Shown: positions 42,251-50,671, counted from the first letter of the stretch. The stretch is 64,000 nucleotides of DNA from Streptomyces mayonensis (GCF_018982965.1 NZ_JACBYP010000032.1:1-64000), one strand, 5' to 3'. Numbers and translations are program-made. Notes: generated by a model from the letters alone, not told the origin.

Positions 42251-43018
42251 ATGTCCAAGGAACAGGGAAACGAACACGGGGCGGACCAGCTCATCACACT
42301 GCTTGACGCCGCCGAGCAGTTGCCGGGCGCGTCCGCGCTGCGCAGCCGCTCCTACGAGCTGATGGGCGTCGCGCCTGGAAGGACCGCCGTGGATGTCGGT
42401 TGCGGCGCGGGGCGAGCCGTGGCCGAGATGACGGAGATCGGTATGAGGTCCGTCGGCGTGGAACCGGACGAGCGGATGATCGAGGTGGCCCGGCAGCGGT
42501 GGCCCGGGGCGGATCTCCGGATCGCGGACGCGTACAAGCTGCCGTTCGCCGATGCCACCGTAGACGGCTACCGGGCGGACAAGGTGTTCCACGAACTGAG
42601 CGAGCCGGCCAGGGCATTGGACGAAGCGCTCAGGATCCTCGCCCCGGGCGGCCGGATCGTGCTGGTCGGGCAGGACTGGGACACGTACGTGATCGACTCC
42701 GACGACCCGGCGCTCACCCGCGCCGTCGTGAGCGCCCGGGCCGACCTGGTGCCGGGCCCTCGGGCGGCGCGACGTTACCGAAACCTGTTGCTGGAGGCAG
42801 GCTTCACTGAGGTAGCCGTTGAGGTCCACACCGGTGTGTTCACCGGACCGGCGATGCTGCCCTTGGTGACCGGATTGGCCGAGGGCGCCTGCTCGGCCGG
42901 TGCTGTGAGCCGGGAACGGGTTGACGTGTGGATCAGCGAGCAGCGCATCCGTGCCGAGACGGACCGGTTCTTCCTGGCGCTACCGCTGTTCGTAGCCGCT
43001 GGGACCGCCCCTCGATGA
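42251..43018 (+). CDS. SAM-dependent methyltransferase
   Basis: A 255-residue methyltransferase of the UbiE/methyltransf_11 type. SAM motif I is AVDVGCGAGRAVAEM, with the acidic residue in SVGVEPDERM and motif III in ILAPGGRIVLVGQDW. It is separated from the MerR regulator by only 28 bp and is divergently transcribed, a common regulator/target pair in which the methyltransferase substrate may be the inducer. The reaction is not predictable from sequence. Confidence 0.88.
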   Translation: MSKEQGNEHGADQLITLLDAAEQLPGASALRSRSYELMGVAPGRTAVDVGCGAGRAVAEMTEIGMRSVGVEPDERMIEVARQRWPGADLRIADAYKLPFADATVDGYRADKVFHELSEPARALDEALRILAPGGRIVLVGQDWDTYVIDSDDPALTRAVVSARADLVPGPRAARRYRNLLLEAGFTEVAVEVHTGVFTGPAMLPLVTGLAEGACSAGAVSRERVDVWISEQRIRAETDRFFLALPLFVAAGTAPR

Positions 43019-43104
43019 GTGGGGGAGGTACTTGAGAAGCATCCCGCCGCTCAGTGTCCAGAAGAGTCGGGACACCGAGCAGGGCCTGAATCCTTCGCTT
43101 TCCT

Positions 43105-43119
43105 ACTAAGCTGTTTGGC
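43105..43119. promoter_or_regulatory. weak BlaI-type operator, second BlaI operon
   Basis: ACTAAGCTGTTTGGC keeps the left half ACTAAG but the right half TGGC is degenerate; 31 bases before the ATG at 43150. It is listed because it precedes an operon that contains a BlaI gene. Confidence 0.35.
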
Positions 43120-43149
43120 AGTACTGGAAGTGAATGGAAAGGCAGGCGC

Positions 43150-43710
43150 ATGCGTACATGGACGCCACGTCACTGGGCGGTGGCGGTGGTTGCGGCCCTC
43201 CTCGCGGGCGTCGCGGTCGGAGTGCCGACCGGGGTCGTGCCCACGGACTTCTACACCCGGATGACTCCGGTGCTGTGGTGGGACTATCCGGTCTGGGCTG
43301 CCTCGTCGTTGCTCATGGGGCTGCTGGCGGCCACCTATGCGGGGCAGCCCCTCGCGGGACGCTCCCAGGGCCCCAGAGGGCGCCGGGCGATGTTCGCCGG
43401 CGCGCTGGCCGCGTTCGCCGTCGGCTGCCCCATCTGCAACAAGCTGGTAGTGATGGCCATCGGTGTCAGTGGTGCCCTCTCCTACTGGGCGCCGGCGCAG
43501 CCGGTTCTGGCCATCGCGTCATTGGTGCTGCTCGCGCACGCCCTCATCCGACGTCTGCGTCTGGCGGCAGCATGCCCGGCGCCCGCCGCCGCGTCGTTCA
43601 CCGGTGCCCCCGTAGGGCACCCGGGCTCGGCGGAATACGATGGACGTTCACTGGTACCGGAGGGTTCGCACTCCGGGAGGGAAGGGAGCGGTCGTGCGTC
43701 AGCTGGGTGA
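43150..43710 (+). CDS. membrane protein with CPxC motif
   Basis: A 186-residue protein with four helices (WAVAVVAALLAGVAVGVPTG, PVWAASSLLMGLLAATYAG, AMFAGALAAFAVG, and VLAIASLVLLAHALI). The key segment is AVGCPICNKLVVMAIG, a CxxC at the membrane face, which resembles thioredoxin-type or CcdA-type sites. Similar actinobacterial proteins are annotated as hypothetical. Its 3' end overlaps the BlaI gene by 17 bp, so it is in the same operon as a BlaI repressor and an M56 protease. A redox-active accessory of that signalling pair is a plausible but unproved role. Confidence 0.78.
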   Translation: MRTWTPRHWAVAVVAALLAGVAVGVPTGVVPTDFYTRMTPVLWWDYPVWAASSLLMGLLAATYAGQPLAGRSQGPRGRRAMFAGALAAFAVGCPICNKLVVMAIGVSGALSYWAPAQPVLAIASLVLLAHALIRRLRLAAACPAPAAASFTGAPVGHPGSAEYDGRSLVPEGSHSGREGSGRASAG

Positions 43711-44062
43711 GCTGGAGGCGGAGATCATGTACCGCCTGTGGGCCTGGGGGCGTCCGGCGACCGCCCGCGACGTGCTGACGGACATCAACAAGGGACGGCC
43801 CCTCGCCTACAGCACGGTCAAAACGGTGGCCGACATTCTCCATGGCAAGGGCATGCTCAAGCGGCACAAGGAGGGGCGGGCCTGGGTGTACACGCCCACC
43901 TGCACTCGCCAGCAGTACACGGCCTCCCTGATGCAGGACGCCCTGGGCAACAATCCGGACCCGGCTGGAACCCTGGTCAGCTTTCTCGAGCAGCTGACGC
44001 CGGAGGAGGAGGGCGCACTACGCTCGGCTCTCCGAGCTGCGAAGAGGCGGAGCGAGGCATGA
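43694..44062 (+). CDS. BlaI/MecI/CopY family repressor 2
   Basis: A 122-residue winged-helix protein. Its DNA-binding half, LGELEAEIMYRLWAWGRPATA then PLAYSTVKTVADILHGKGML, is close to repressor 3 at 46252 (PLAYTTVNTVATILYNKGWL) and less so to repressor 1. The GTG at 43694 follows GGAGGGAAGGGAG. It overlaps the CPxC membrane protein gene upstream and the protease gene downstream (ATGA), so all three are translated together. Confidence 0.93.
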   Translation: MRQLGELEAEIMYRLWAWGRPATARDVLTDINKGRPLAYSTVKTVADILHGKGMLKRHKEGRAWVYTPTCTRQQYTASLMQDALGNNPDPAGTLVSFLEQLTPEEEGALRSALRAAKRRSEA

Positions 44063-44967
44063 TCACACCCTTGGCGCTGGTGGGATACGCGGCCCTGGTG
44101 GGCACTGTGGCGCCGTTGTTGCTCGCCCGAGCGCGGTGGTCTCATCGGGCACCTGGCCTCGCGGTCCTTGCTTGGCAGGGCCTCATGGTGACCTTCGTCG
44201 TCGCCACCGCGCTCGCGATCTACCACCTGGTCCTCACTGAACAGCATGTACACGACGGACTTGTCGGGTTCCTCAGCGCTTGCGGTCTCTCTGGCGACGC
44301 ACCGCCCGGGGGGCCCACGCCTACTGTTATGGACGGCCTGCTGCTCGCAGCTCCTGCCGCGATCCTTTTGCTGCCCATCGGCTGGTTCGTGCGCTGTGTG
44401 TGGCAGGCTCGCCGAGCGCGGCAACGTCACCTCGACGTTCTGGCCCTCGTCGGCGAGCCGGCGCCCGAATACGACGCCACCATCCTCGACCACGCAGACC
44501 CGGCCATCTACTGTCTGCCCGGCCGCTGCCGTCGGGTTGTCGTCACCCGAGGCGCCCTGGACGTCTTGTCCGAGGAGCAACTCCGAGCCGTCCTGGAGCA
44601 TGAGCGGGCGCACATCGAAGGCAGGCATCACCTGCTGCACGCGCTCACGGACGCGTTCTCCCGCGCTTTCCCCGGTCTGCCGCTCGCTCGGCACGCCAAG
44701 GAGCAGACCGGGCTGCTGACCGAGATGATCGCGGACGACCGTGCTCTGCGGTATCACTCGCGCGACGTGCTGGCCACCGCGATGTGCGAGGTGGCGTCAG
44801 GCCGCGCACCGCAGGCTGCTTTCGGTGCAGGCGGAGCGGGAGCGCTCCTCAGGCTGCGCCGGATCCTCGCGCCACAGCCACGGCCGCATCGCGTGACATG
44901 GTTGGGCCTGGCGGCGGCTACGGTCGCGGCCCCGCTGCTGCCCCTGCTGGTGGCGTGCGGACCCTGA
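44059..44967 (+). CDS. M56 family membrane metalloprotease 2
   Basis: A 302-residue protease in which HERAH also falls at residues 181-185, as in the one at 16366, showing that the two are paralogues of identical layout. N-terminal helices, a helix at 95-115, a catalytic domain ending with EMIADDRALRY, and a final helix (LAAATVAAPLLPLLVACGP) with no outer sensor. With only a four-residue tail after the helix, it cannot sense a ligand through a C-terminal domain. Partner protease for repressor 2. Confidence 0.9.
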   Translation: MITPLALVGYAALVGTVAPLLLARARWSHRAPGLAVLAWQGLMVTFVVATALAIYHLVLTEQHVHDGLVGFLSACGLSGDAPPGGPTPTVMDGLLLAAPAAILLLPIGWFVRCVWQARRARQRHLDVLALVGEPAPEYDATILDHADPAIYCLPGRCRRVVVTRGALDVLSEEQLRAVLEHERAHIEGRHHLLHALTDAFSRAFPGLPLARHAKEQTGLLTEMIADDRALRYHSRDVLATAMCEVASGRAPQAAFGAGGAGALLRLRRILAPQPRPHRVTWLGLAAATVAAPLLPLLVACGP

Positions 44968-45054
44968 GACATCAAGTCCCGCACCACTCTCTCTGCAAGG
45001 GCAGGATTCACTCGCTCGCCAGGAACCCCGACCGATTGCTCCGGCTCGACCGGG

Positions 45055-46080
45055 TCAGGGGCGCGAGGCCGCGAAGAAGGGCATCGAGTCGAGGGGAGTG
45101 ATCTCGACGTTCTTCCCGGTACGCGGAGCGTGGATGGCCTTGCCGTTGCCTATGTACAGGCCGTTGTGCTGGTTGTTGTTGTACCAGTAAATGATGTCGC
45201 CCGGCTGCAGGTCCGACTTCGCCACCTTGCGTCCCGCCGAGTACTGCTGGATGACGGTGCGCGGCAGCGAGACGCCGGCCGCGCGCCACGCGGAGCCGGT
45301 CAGCCCGGAGCAGTCAAATGAATTCGGTCCGGTCGAGCCCCACTCGTAGGGCTTGCCGAGTTGGGCGTAGGCGAAGTCGATGGCCGTACGGGCACGCCCG
45401 CTGGCGGCGCCGTTGTACGCGGCCGGGCTGTCGCTGTTCCCGGCAGCCTTGTCCGCCTTGGCCTCCTTGGCCTTGAGTTCGGCACGCTGTTCGGCCGTGA
45501 GGCTGTTGAGGAGCTTTCGGGCGTCGCGCAGCTTGCCCTGGATCTCCTCCTTCTTGCTGCCGAGCCGCTTGCGGGCCTTCTCCGCCTCGCTCAGCTTCTT
45601 GACCGCCTCGGTACGGGTCTGGGCAAGCTCGCGCTGTTTGGCTTCCAAGCTGCTCAACATGGAGACCTGACGCGAACTCAGGCGATCGACCCTGGCTGCC
45701 TTGTCGAGGTAGTCGTCCGGGGCGGAGGAAAGGAACAGTTGGACGCTCGGGTCCAAGCCGCCGTCGCGGTACTGCGCGGCGGCCACCGGGCCCATCTGGT
45801 CCCGCAGTTCGTTGATCTCCTGTTGCTGTCTGGCGACTTGCTCCTGGGCGCGCTCGGCTTCCTCCTGAAGCTTGTCCTTCTTGACGAGGATGGCGTTGTA
45901 CTCCTCCGTCGGGGCCTCCGCCTCCTCGTAGAGTTCCTCGACCTGCTGTCGCACTTCGTCTATGGAGGGCTTGGGTGCGGCCTGACTCTGAGTCGGCAGG
46001 AGAGAGACCGTCCCCGCCGCGGCGGCCAGGACTGCGAGCCGGGAACGGCTCGGCGGCTTCGGACGGCGGTGGGTTCCCAT
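45055..46080 (-). CDS. NlpC/P60 family cell-wall hydrolase
   Basis: A 341-residue secreted hydrolase. The signal peptide ends at LLPTQSQAA. Residues about 40-210 form a long coiled coil (QQVEELYEEAEAPTEEYNAI onward) that includes DPSVQLFLSSAPDDYLD, the autoinhibitory region of RipA-like proteins. The C-terminal NlpC/P60 domain has the catalytic Cys in FDCSGLTGSAW and the His in NQHNGLYIGN. It cuts peptidoglycan stem peptides. The ATG at 46080 has GAGGAG 10 bases upstream; an earlier GTG lies inside that ribosome site. Operator 89 bases upstream. Confidence 0.94.
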   Translation of the reverse strand: MGTHRRPKPPSRSRLAVLAAAAGTVSLLPTQSQAAPKPSIDEVRQQVEELYEEAEAPTEEYNAILVKKDKLQEEAERAQEQVARQQQEINELRDQMGPVAAAQYRDGGLDPSVQLFLSSAPDDYLDKAARVDRLSSRQVSMLSSLEAKQRELAQTRTEAVKKLSEAEKARKRLGSKKEEIQGKLRDARKLLNSLTAEQRAELKAKEAKADKAAGNSDSPAAYNGAASGRARTAIDFAYAQLGKPYEWGSTGPNSFDCSGLTGSAWRAAGVSLPRTVIQQYSAGRKVAKSDLQPGDIIYWYNNNQHNGLYIGNGKAIHAPRTGKNVEITPLDSMPFFAASRP

Positions 46081-46168
46081 CCTGTGACAACTCCTCTGTT
46101 TCACCCGGGGAAGACTGCGAGGCCATCCACCGGGCGGTGCCGTTGGTGTCGATCAGTCTGCTCTATCA

Positions 46169-46183
46169 ACTTAGTAGCTTAGT
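46169..46183. promoter_or_regulatory. BlaI-type operator, NlpC/P60 gene
   Basis: ACTTAGTAGCTTAGT fits the dyad with one change (ACTT for ACTA). A second overlapping TTAGTAG follows, and the site is 89 bases before the hydrolase start and 69 past the end of repressor 3. Confidence 0.55.
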
Positions 46184-46251
46184 AGTCCCCGTCGCAATTC
46201 TGGCCGCAGGAGCGTGGTGGTTCGGACGAGCTTGCGCCCTGGGAAGCGGTT

Positions 46252-46608
46252 CTATCGTCCTGCGTCGCGCAGCGCCTTGCGCAAGGCGCTGACCTCCTCG
46301 GGGCTCATCTGCTCCACGAAGTGGGCGAGGGCGACCGGGTGGTCCTCGCTGGCGCCGAGCGCCTCCTCCATGAGCCCTGCCGAGTATTCTTCGCGGCTGC
46401 GGACCGGCGTGTACACCCAGGCGCGGCCTTCTTTGCCGCGCAGCAGCCAGCCCTTGTTGTAGAGGATGGTGGCCACCGTATTCACGGTGGTGTAGGCGAG
46501 CGGGCGCTGCTTGTTGATGTCGTCGACGATCTCCCGCACTGTCGCCGGACGCTTCCAACGCCACAGGCGGTCCATGATCTCCGCTTCGAGTTCCCCCAGC
46601 CGCCGCAT
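46252..46608 (-). CDS. BlaI/MecI/CopY family repressor 3, orphan
   Basis: A 118-residue repressor, LGELEAEIMDRLWRWKRPATV then PLAYTTVNTVATILYNKGWL in the DNA-binding half and SPEEVSALRKALRDAG at the end. There is no M56 protease beside it. It is transcribed towards the NlpC/P60 gene. It may use one of the two proteases encoded elsewhere in the window, or be a non-cleavable competitor for the shared operators. Confidence 0.93.
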   Translation of the reverse strand: MRRLGELEAEIMDRLWRWKRPATVREIVDDINKQRPLAYTTVNTVATILYNKGWLLRGKEGRAWVYTPVRSREEYSAGLMEEALGASEDHPVALAHFVEQMSPEEVSALRKALRDAGR

Positions 46609-46711
46609 GGTCGCTCTCTCCTCTTCGCCGTGCTACGCGAGCCCATAGTAGAACGCTTCTTCGGAGTGCTCAGCGCTCGGTAGCGGCCGCCTGCTGTCAG
46701 TCCTCGCCAGA

Positions 46712-46728
46712 GCAAATAAGTCATTTGC
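46712..46728. promoter_or_regulatory. inverted repeat upstream of the 46797 gene
   Basis: GCAAATAAGTCATTTGC: 6-bp arms GCAAAT/ATTTGC around AAGTC. It is AT-rich and symmetric, 68 bases before the start. It does not fit the BlaI dyad, although the centre AAGTC is shared. Confidence 0.4.
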
Positions 46729-46758
46729 GTGGCGCGTTGTCGAGCTGCGTCCGGAGTC

Positions 46759-46790
46759 TTGACGGATCAACGCCCGAGAGCCGCTAGTAT
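46759..46790 (+). promoter_or_regulatory. probable leaderless promoter
   Basis: TTGACG (46759-46764) and TAGTAT (46785-46790) with a 20-base spacer. The ATG follows 6 bases after the -10 box, the spacing expected for a message that begins at the start codon. Confidence 0.4.
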
Positions 46791-46796
46791 CACGGC

Positions 46797-47249
46797 ATGA
46801 TTACGGCTTGGTCGCCTCCGTGCATGCTGCGGGCCCGTGCTGCCGCGGGTCGGCTACTGCCTGTGCTGGGTCTGGCCGTGCTGCTCCTCGGTGTCGTGTT
46901 CACGCACGGACTACATGCCGACGGTGTCCCCAGCCACTCGGTGACCAGCTCAGCGGTACCCGCTGCCGAGCCGTTCGTAGAGCCTCACGACGCCTCGGGA
47001 GCGCAGGCGCCGTCTCGCCTTGTCGCAACGGGTGACGGCCGTGACAATCATGGTTCGTCGCATCCGGGGGAACACTGTGTAGCCGGCCAACCGCTTCCGG
47101 GCCCGGTGGTTGCGCTGCCGTGCTTTGCAGCCTCCACCAGTGAATCGGCCACCGCCGAGCGAACCGCTGACAACCAGTGCCTCGGCGCGCCGGAGTCCGA
47201 TCCCTCGCCCTCAGGGGCCCTGAGATCCTTCGTGATCCAACAGGTCTAG
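46797..47249 (+). CDS. small membrane protein, DUF6153-like
   Basis: A 150-residue protein with one helix (LLPVLGLAVLLLGVVFTHGL) followed by a low-complexity outer region with His (SSHPGEHCVAG) and three cysteines, ending in SGALRSFVIQQV. It has the size and layout of the other small exported proteins but not the PDL tail. It probably lacks a ribosome site because the promoter is so close. It starts a run of genes (47464, 48026, 49120) in the same direction that mirrors the 31435-30136 pair. Confidence 0.6.
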   Translation: MITAWSPPCMLRARAAAGRLLPVLGLAVLLLGVVFTHGLHADGVPSHSVTSSAVPAAEPFVEPHDASGAQAPSRLVATGDGRDNHGSSHPGEHCVAGQPLPGPVVALPCFAASTSESATAERTADNQCLGAPESDPSPSGALRSFVIQQV

Positions 47250-47463
47250 ATTTCGAAGTCCTTACACGTCCGATCGTTCTGGCTCACCCGTTCAGACGGG
47301 CGAGTGGTACGTCGGTCTGCGCGTCACGAGAGTAGGATCCCGCTCCGCCGATACGGATCCCGCGCTGGATCGTCGACGCCCTCCTTAAGCCCCCCACTCA
47401 CGCCTGCCGTTTGTCTGTGCCATGGCCGCTGCCGTGGTCAAATCGGTGGCACACGGAGGATTT

Positions 47464-47895
47464 GTGCTGACAAACCGTGATGCGAGGTTATCCATCCGGT
47501 GGGTCCTGAAGGACTCGCGGTGGCGCCGCCGACTCGCTTCGCTACTGTTCGGAAGCCTGTTGGCGGTGATCGGCCTCTGCGCCCTTACACACGGGCCGAC
47601 AGACGACCCGGACCGGTCGACGTCTGCGGTGTCCGTAGCAGTCGCGCCGGAGATGAAGGGTGCGGTCCCCCACGGACCGCACACACCACATGAAGACGAG
47701 GAATGTTGTGCGGACGGAGCGGCTCGTACAACGGCGCAGGTCGTCGACTACTCACCTGCCGGAGTAGGGGCGACGGCGCTCGTCGTCCTCTCCGCGCTCG
47801 TGAATCGATGGCCTGTGCGCCGGCGACCGTACAGGCGTCGGGGAGCCCGCACGGGCCGAATCGAGCTGGCTCGCACCTCGCGGTGGCGCATCTAG
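47464..47895 (+). CDS. uncharacterised membrane protein (143 aa)
   Basis: Two helices (LASLLFGSLLAVIGLCALTHG and VGATALVVLSALVNRWPV) flank an outer loop with GPHTPHEDEECCADG, a CC pair among acidic residues and His that resembles the GCCLDEDEP cluster of the protein at 31435. The C-terminus is Arg-rich. The GTG at 47464 has GGAGG 4 bases upstream, slightly close; the frame is also open from an ATG at 47422 without a ribosome site. Unknown function; the shared CC-acidic motif suggests soft-metal binding. Confidence 0.6.
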   Translation: MLTNRDARLSIRWVLKDSRWRRRLASLLFGSLLAVIGLCALTHGPTDDPDRSTSAVSVAVAPEMKGAVPHGPHTPHEDEECCADGAARTTAQVVDYSPAGVGATALVVLSALVNRWPVRRRPYRRRGARTGRIELARTSRWRI

Positions 47896-48025
47896 ACCTC
47901 TCGAACGCAGCCGCTAATCCGTGGCTGTCGTGCGACGGCTCCACGAGTCGGGGCTGACCACCCCTCTCGTGGCCGTGGCGCGAGATGAACACGCACGACG
48001 CATTCATCGATCGAGAGCGAAAGAG

Positions 48026-49123
48026 ATGAGTCCACTGATGAACACCGCCGTCACACCGGACCGTTCGGCCTTGTCTGGCTTGGTGGGGAACACTCCGCTG
48101 CTGCGGGTGTCCGAGCCGCTGACACCCGCGGACCGTGGCTTCTGGGCCAAACTGGAGGGGTTCAACCCCGGCGGGATCAAGGACAGGCCCGGTCTGCACA
48201 TGGTGGAGCGGGCACGCGCCCGCGGCGACCTGCGACCCGGCGCGCGCATCATCGAGTCCACCAGCGGCACCCTGGGCCTGGGCCTTGCCCTGGCCGGAAT
48301 GGTCTACGGCCACCCGGTCACCCTCGTCACCGACCCGGGTCTGGAGATGTCCATGTCCCGGCTGCTGACGGCGTACGGGGCCCAGGTCAACGTGGTCTCC
48401 GAACCACACCCCACCGGGGGGTGGCAGCAGGCCCGCCGCGACCGCGTTCAGCAACTCATGGCACAGCACCAGGAGTCCTGGTGTCCGGACCAGTACAACA
48501 ACCCGGACAACACCACCGCCTACACCCCGCTCGCCCTGGAACTCGCCACAGAACTCGGCCACATCGACGTCCTGGTGTGCAGCGTGGGCACCGGCGGCCA
48601 CTCCGCCGGCACCTCCCGGGTCCTCAAGCAGCTGTATCCAGAGCTGAGGGTGGTCGGAGTCGACACCGTCGGTTCCACGATCTTCGGTCAGCCGGCCCGG
48701 CCGCGGCTGATGCGGGGCTTGGGGTCCAGCATCTACCCGCGCAACGTGGCCTACGAGAACTTCTCCGAGGTGCATTGGGTGGCTCCGGGGGAGGCGGTCT
48801 GGACCTGCCGAGAGCTGGCCGGTTCGCACTACGCCACGGGTGGGTGGAGCGTGGGGGCGGTCGCTCTGGTCGCCGGGTGGCTGGCCCGGACGGTGCCGTC
48901 CGACACGCGCATCGCGGCAATCTTCCCGGATGGCCCGCAGCGCTACCTCGGGACGGTGTTCGACGACGACTACTGCGCCGCCCACGGCCTGCTCGACTCG
49001 CCGCCCGCGCCCGAGCCGGAGACGATCGGCCGCGGGGACGAGAAGGAGATCACACGCTGGACCCGGTGCACCACCGTGGTCGATCCGCTCACGCTCTCCG
49101 AGCCGTCGGAGGAGGACCGGTGA
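48026..49123 (+). CDS. PLP-dependent cysteine synthase family enzyme
   Basis: A 365-residue paralogue of the enzyme at 30136. The PLP lysine is in [13 protein letters not shown], the substrate loop again [12 protein letters not shown], and the glycine loop VGTGGHSAG. It shares whole segments with the paralogue, for example [12 protein letters not shown] against [12 protein letters not shown], and the extra C-terminal region with TRWTRCT. Its stop overlaps the MFS gene start (GTGA), so the product is probably handed to that exporter. The ATG at 48026 follows only a weak GAAAGAG; an ATG 12 bases later is possible. Confidence 0.88.
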   Translation: MSPLMNTAVTPDRSALSGLVGNTPLLRVSEPLTPADRGFWAKLEGFNPGGIKDRPGLHMVERARARGDLRPGARIIESTSGTLGLGLALAGMVYGHPVTLVTDPGLEMSMSRLLTAYGAQVNVVSEPHPTGGWQQARRDRVQQLMAQHQESWCPDQYNNPDNTTAYTPLALELATELGHIDVLVCSVGTGGHSAGTSRVLKQLYPELRVVGVDTVGSTIFGQPARPRLMRGLGSSIYPRNVAYENFSEVHWVAPGEAVWTCRELAGSHYATGGWSVGAVALVAGWLARTVPSDTRIAAIFPDGPQRYLGTVFDDDYCAAHGLLDSPPAPEPETIGRGDEKEITRWTRCTTVVDPLTLSEPSEEDR

Positions 49124-50427
49124 AGAGCACCCTCGCACAAGTACGCACGTACGAGCGCAGCGTCCAGCTGTTGATGGTGAACCAGTTCACCATCAATCTC
49201 GGCTTCTACATGCTCATGCCCTACCTGGCGGCTCACCTGTCCGGAACACTCGGCCTGGCCGGTTGGGTCGTCGGACTGGTCCTCGGGGTAAGGAACTTCA
49301 GCCAGCAGGGCATGTTCCTCGTTGGCGGCACGCTTGCCGACCGGCTCGGCTACAAGCCGCTGATCGTGGCCGGGTGCGTGCTGCGCACGATCGGCTTCGC
49401 GACGCTCGGCCTGGTCGACTCGCTGGGTGCGCTGATCGCCGCCTCCGCGGCGACCGGGCTCGCAGGGGCACTGTTCAATCCCGCGGTCCGGGCCTATCTC
49501 GCAGCGGACGCGGGGGAGCGCCGGGTCGAGGCGTTCGCGTTGTTCAACGTCTTCTACCAGGCCGGAATCCTCCTCGGCCCGCTGGTGGGCATGGTGTTGA
49601 CCGGAGTGGACTTCCGCATCACGTGTCTGGTGTCGGCTGGGGTCTTCGCGCTGCTGAGCATCGTGCAGATCCGCGCTCTACCGGCCCGGCGTGCCAAGGA
49701 CACCAACGAGAAGGAAGAGGGCCAGGCCCGAGAGGGCGTCCTCGCCCAGTGGCGCGGCATTCTTGCCAACCGGCCCTTCCTTCTCTTCTCCGGTGCCATG
49801 GTCGGCTCGTACGTCCTCTCATTCCAGATCTACCTGTCCCTGCCCCTGGAAGTGCGCCGACTCGGTGGGGACGGGGAGTTCGGCACGGTCGCTGTGGCGC
49901 TGCTCTTCGCTGCGTCCGGACTGAGTACCATCGTCGGCCAGACGCGGGTGACCGCCTGGTGCAAGGCCCGCTACGAGCCCGGCCAGGCACTGGTCCGGGG
50001 TCTGACCGTGATGGGCTTGGCGTTCGCGCCGCTGCTGCTGGCCACAGCCGTGCCCGTCCCGGCGTCCGGTGTCGCGCTGTGGCTGCTTGCGGCGGTGCCA
50101 CCCACGCTCGCCGCGCTGTTCCTGGCCATCGGCACGATGATCGCCTATCCCTTCGAGATGGACACCATCGTCCGGCTCTCGGGGGACCGGCTCGTGGCCA
50201 CGCACTACGGGCTGTACAACACCATCTGCGGCGTCGGCATCACCCTTGGGAACCTGCTCACGGGAGCGTCTCTGGACGCGGCTCGTTCGGCTGGAGTGCC
50301 TGCGTTGCCATGGATCGCGCTACTCCTCCTCGGTCTCGCCTGTGCGGCGGCTCTGTACGGACTGCACCGCACCGGTCGCCTTTCGGAGCCCGTACGCGCG
50401 CACGACCCGGAGCCCGCGGCGGCCTGA
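49120..50427 (+). CDS. MFS transporter coupled to the PLP enzyme
   Basis: A 435-residue major facilitator with 12 helices. The loop 2-3 motif is [12 protein letters not shown], a good motif A, and the opening [20 protein letters not shown] resembles the MdtG/EmrD-like drug exporter group. A polar central loop has [10 protein letters not shown]. The GTG start overlaps the PLP enzyme stop, and GGAGGAGGACC lies just before it. Export of an amino-acid-like product of the PLP enzyme is a reasonable hypothesis. Unrelated in sequence to the MFS protein at 19763. Confidence 0.88.
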   Translation: MKSTLAQVRTYERSVQLLMVNQFTINLGFYMLMPYLAAHLSGTLGLAGWVVGLVLGVRNFSQQGMFLVGGTLADRLGYKPLIVAGCVLRTIGFATLGLVDSLGALIAASAATGLAGALFNPAVRAYLAADAGERRVEAFALFNVFYQAGILLGPLVGMVLTGVDFRITCLVSAGVFALLSIVQIRALPARRAKDTNEKEEGQAREGVLAQWRGILANRPFLLFSGAMVGSYVLSFQIYLSLPLEVRRLGGDGEFGTVAVALLFAASGLSTIVGQTRVTAWCKARYEPGQALVRGLTVMGLAFAPLLLATAVPVPASGVALWLLAAVPPTLAALFLAIGTMIAYPFEMDTIVRLSGDRLVATHYGLYNTICGVGITLGNLLTGASLDAARSAGVPALPWIALLLLGLACAAALYGLHRTGRLSEPVRAHDPEPAAA

Positions 50428-50447
50428 TCCCGATTACGTAGGCCCAC

Positions 50448-50474
50448 GGGGCGGGCGGACCAAGCCGCCCGCCC
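50448..50474 (+). terminator. terminator after the MFS gene
   Basis: GGGCGGGCGG pairs with CCGCCCGCCC around a 6-base loop, about 20 bases past the stop codon. Confidence 0.8.
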
Positions 50475-50610
50475 TTGGCCGCGGCCCGTAAAGCACCGAG
50501 AGGCGAGTCGGCGTGGACGCCCCATGCGGACCCTCGCCATGCCTGCCACTCGGCGTTCTCACGTGACTGGGCTCAATCCGCCACGGTCCGATCCATCCGC
50601 CTGCTGTACC

Positions 50611-50640
50611 CAGGGCGGGTGCCAAACGGCGCCCGCCCTG
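50611..50640 (+). promoter_or_regulatory. 5' hairpin ahead of the DUF1015 gene
   Basis: CAGGGCGGGTGCC and GGCGCCCGCCCTG form a 13-bp stem (one G-U pair) closed by an AAAC tetraloop. It ends 31 bases before the DUF1015 start. It could be an attenuator, an RNA element, or a second terminator for the MFS gene. Confidence 0.5.
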
Positions 50641-50671
50641 ACGGGCTGTGCTACTCACCAGGGAGCAATCC

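Noticed and set aside
46712-46728. Zur (zinc) box
   Set aside because: The site has 6-bp arms with a 5-base spacer and lacks the TGAAAATCATTTTCA-like pattern.
30136-49123. Plain cysteine synthase (cysK) for both PLP enzymes
   Set aside because: The substrate loop and length differ from CysK, so no gene symbol is given.
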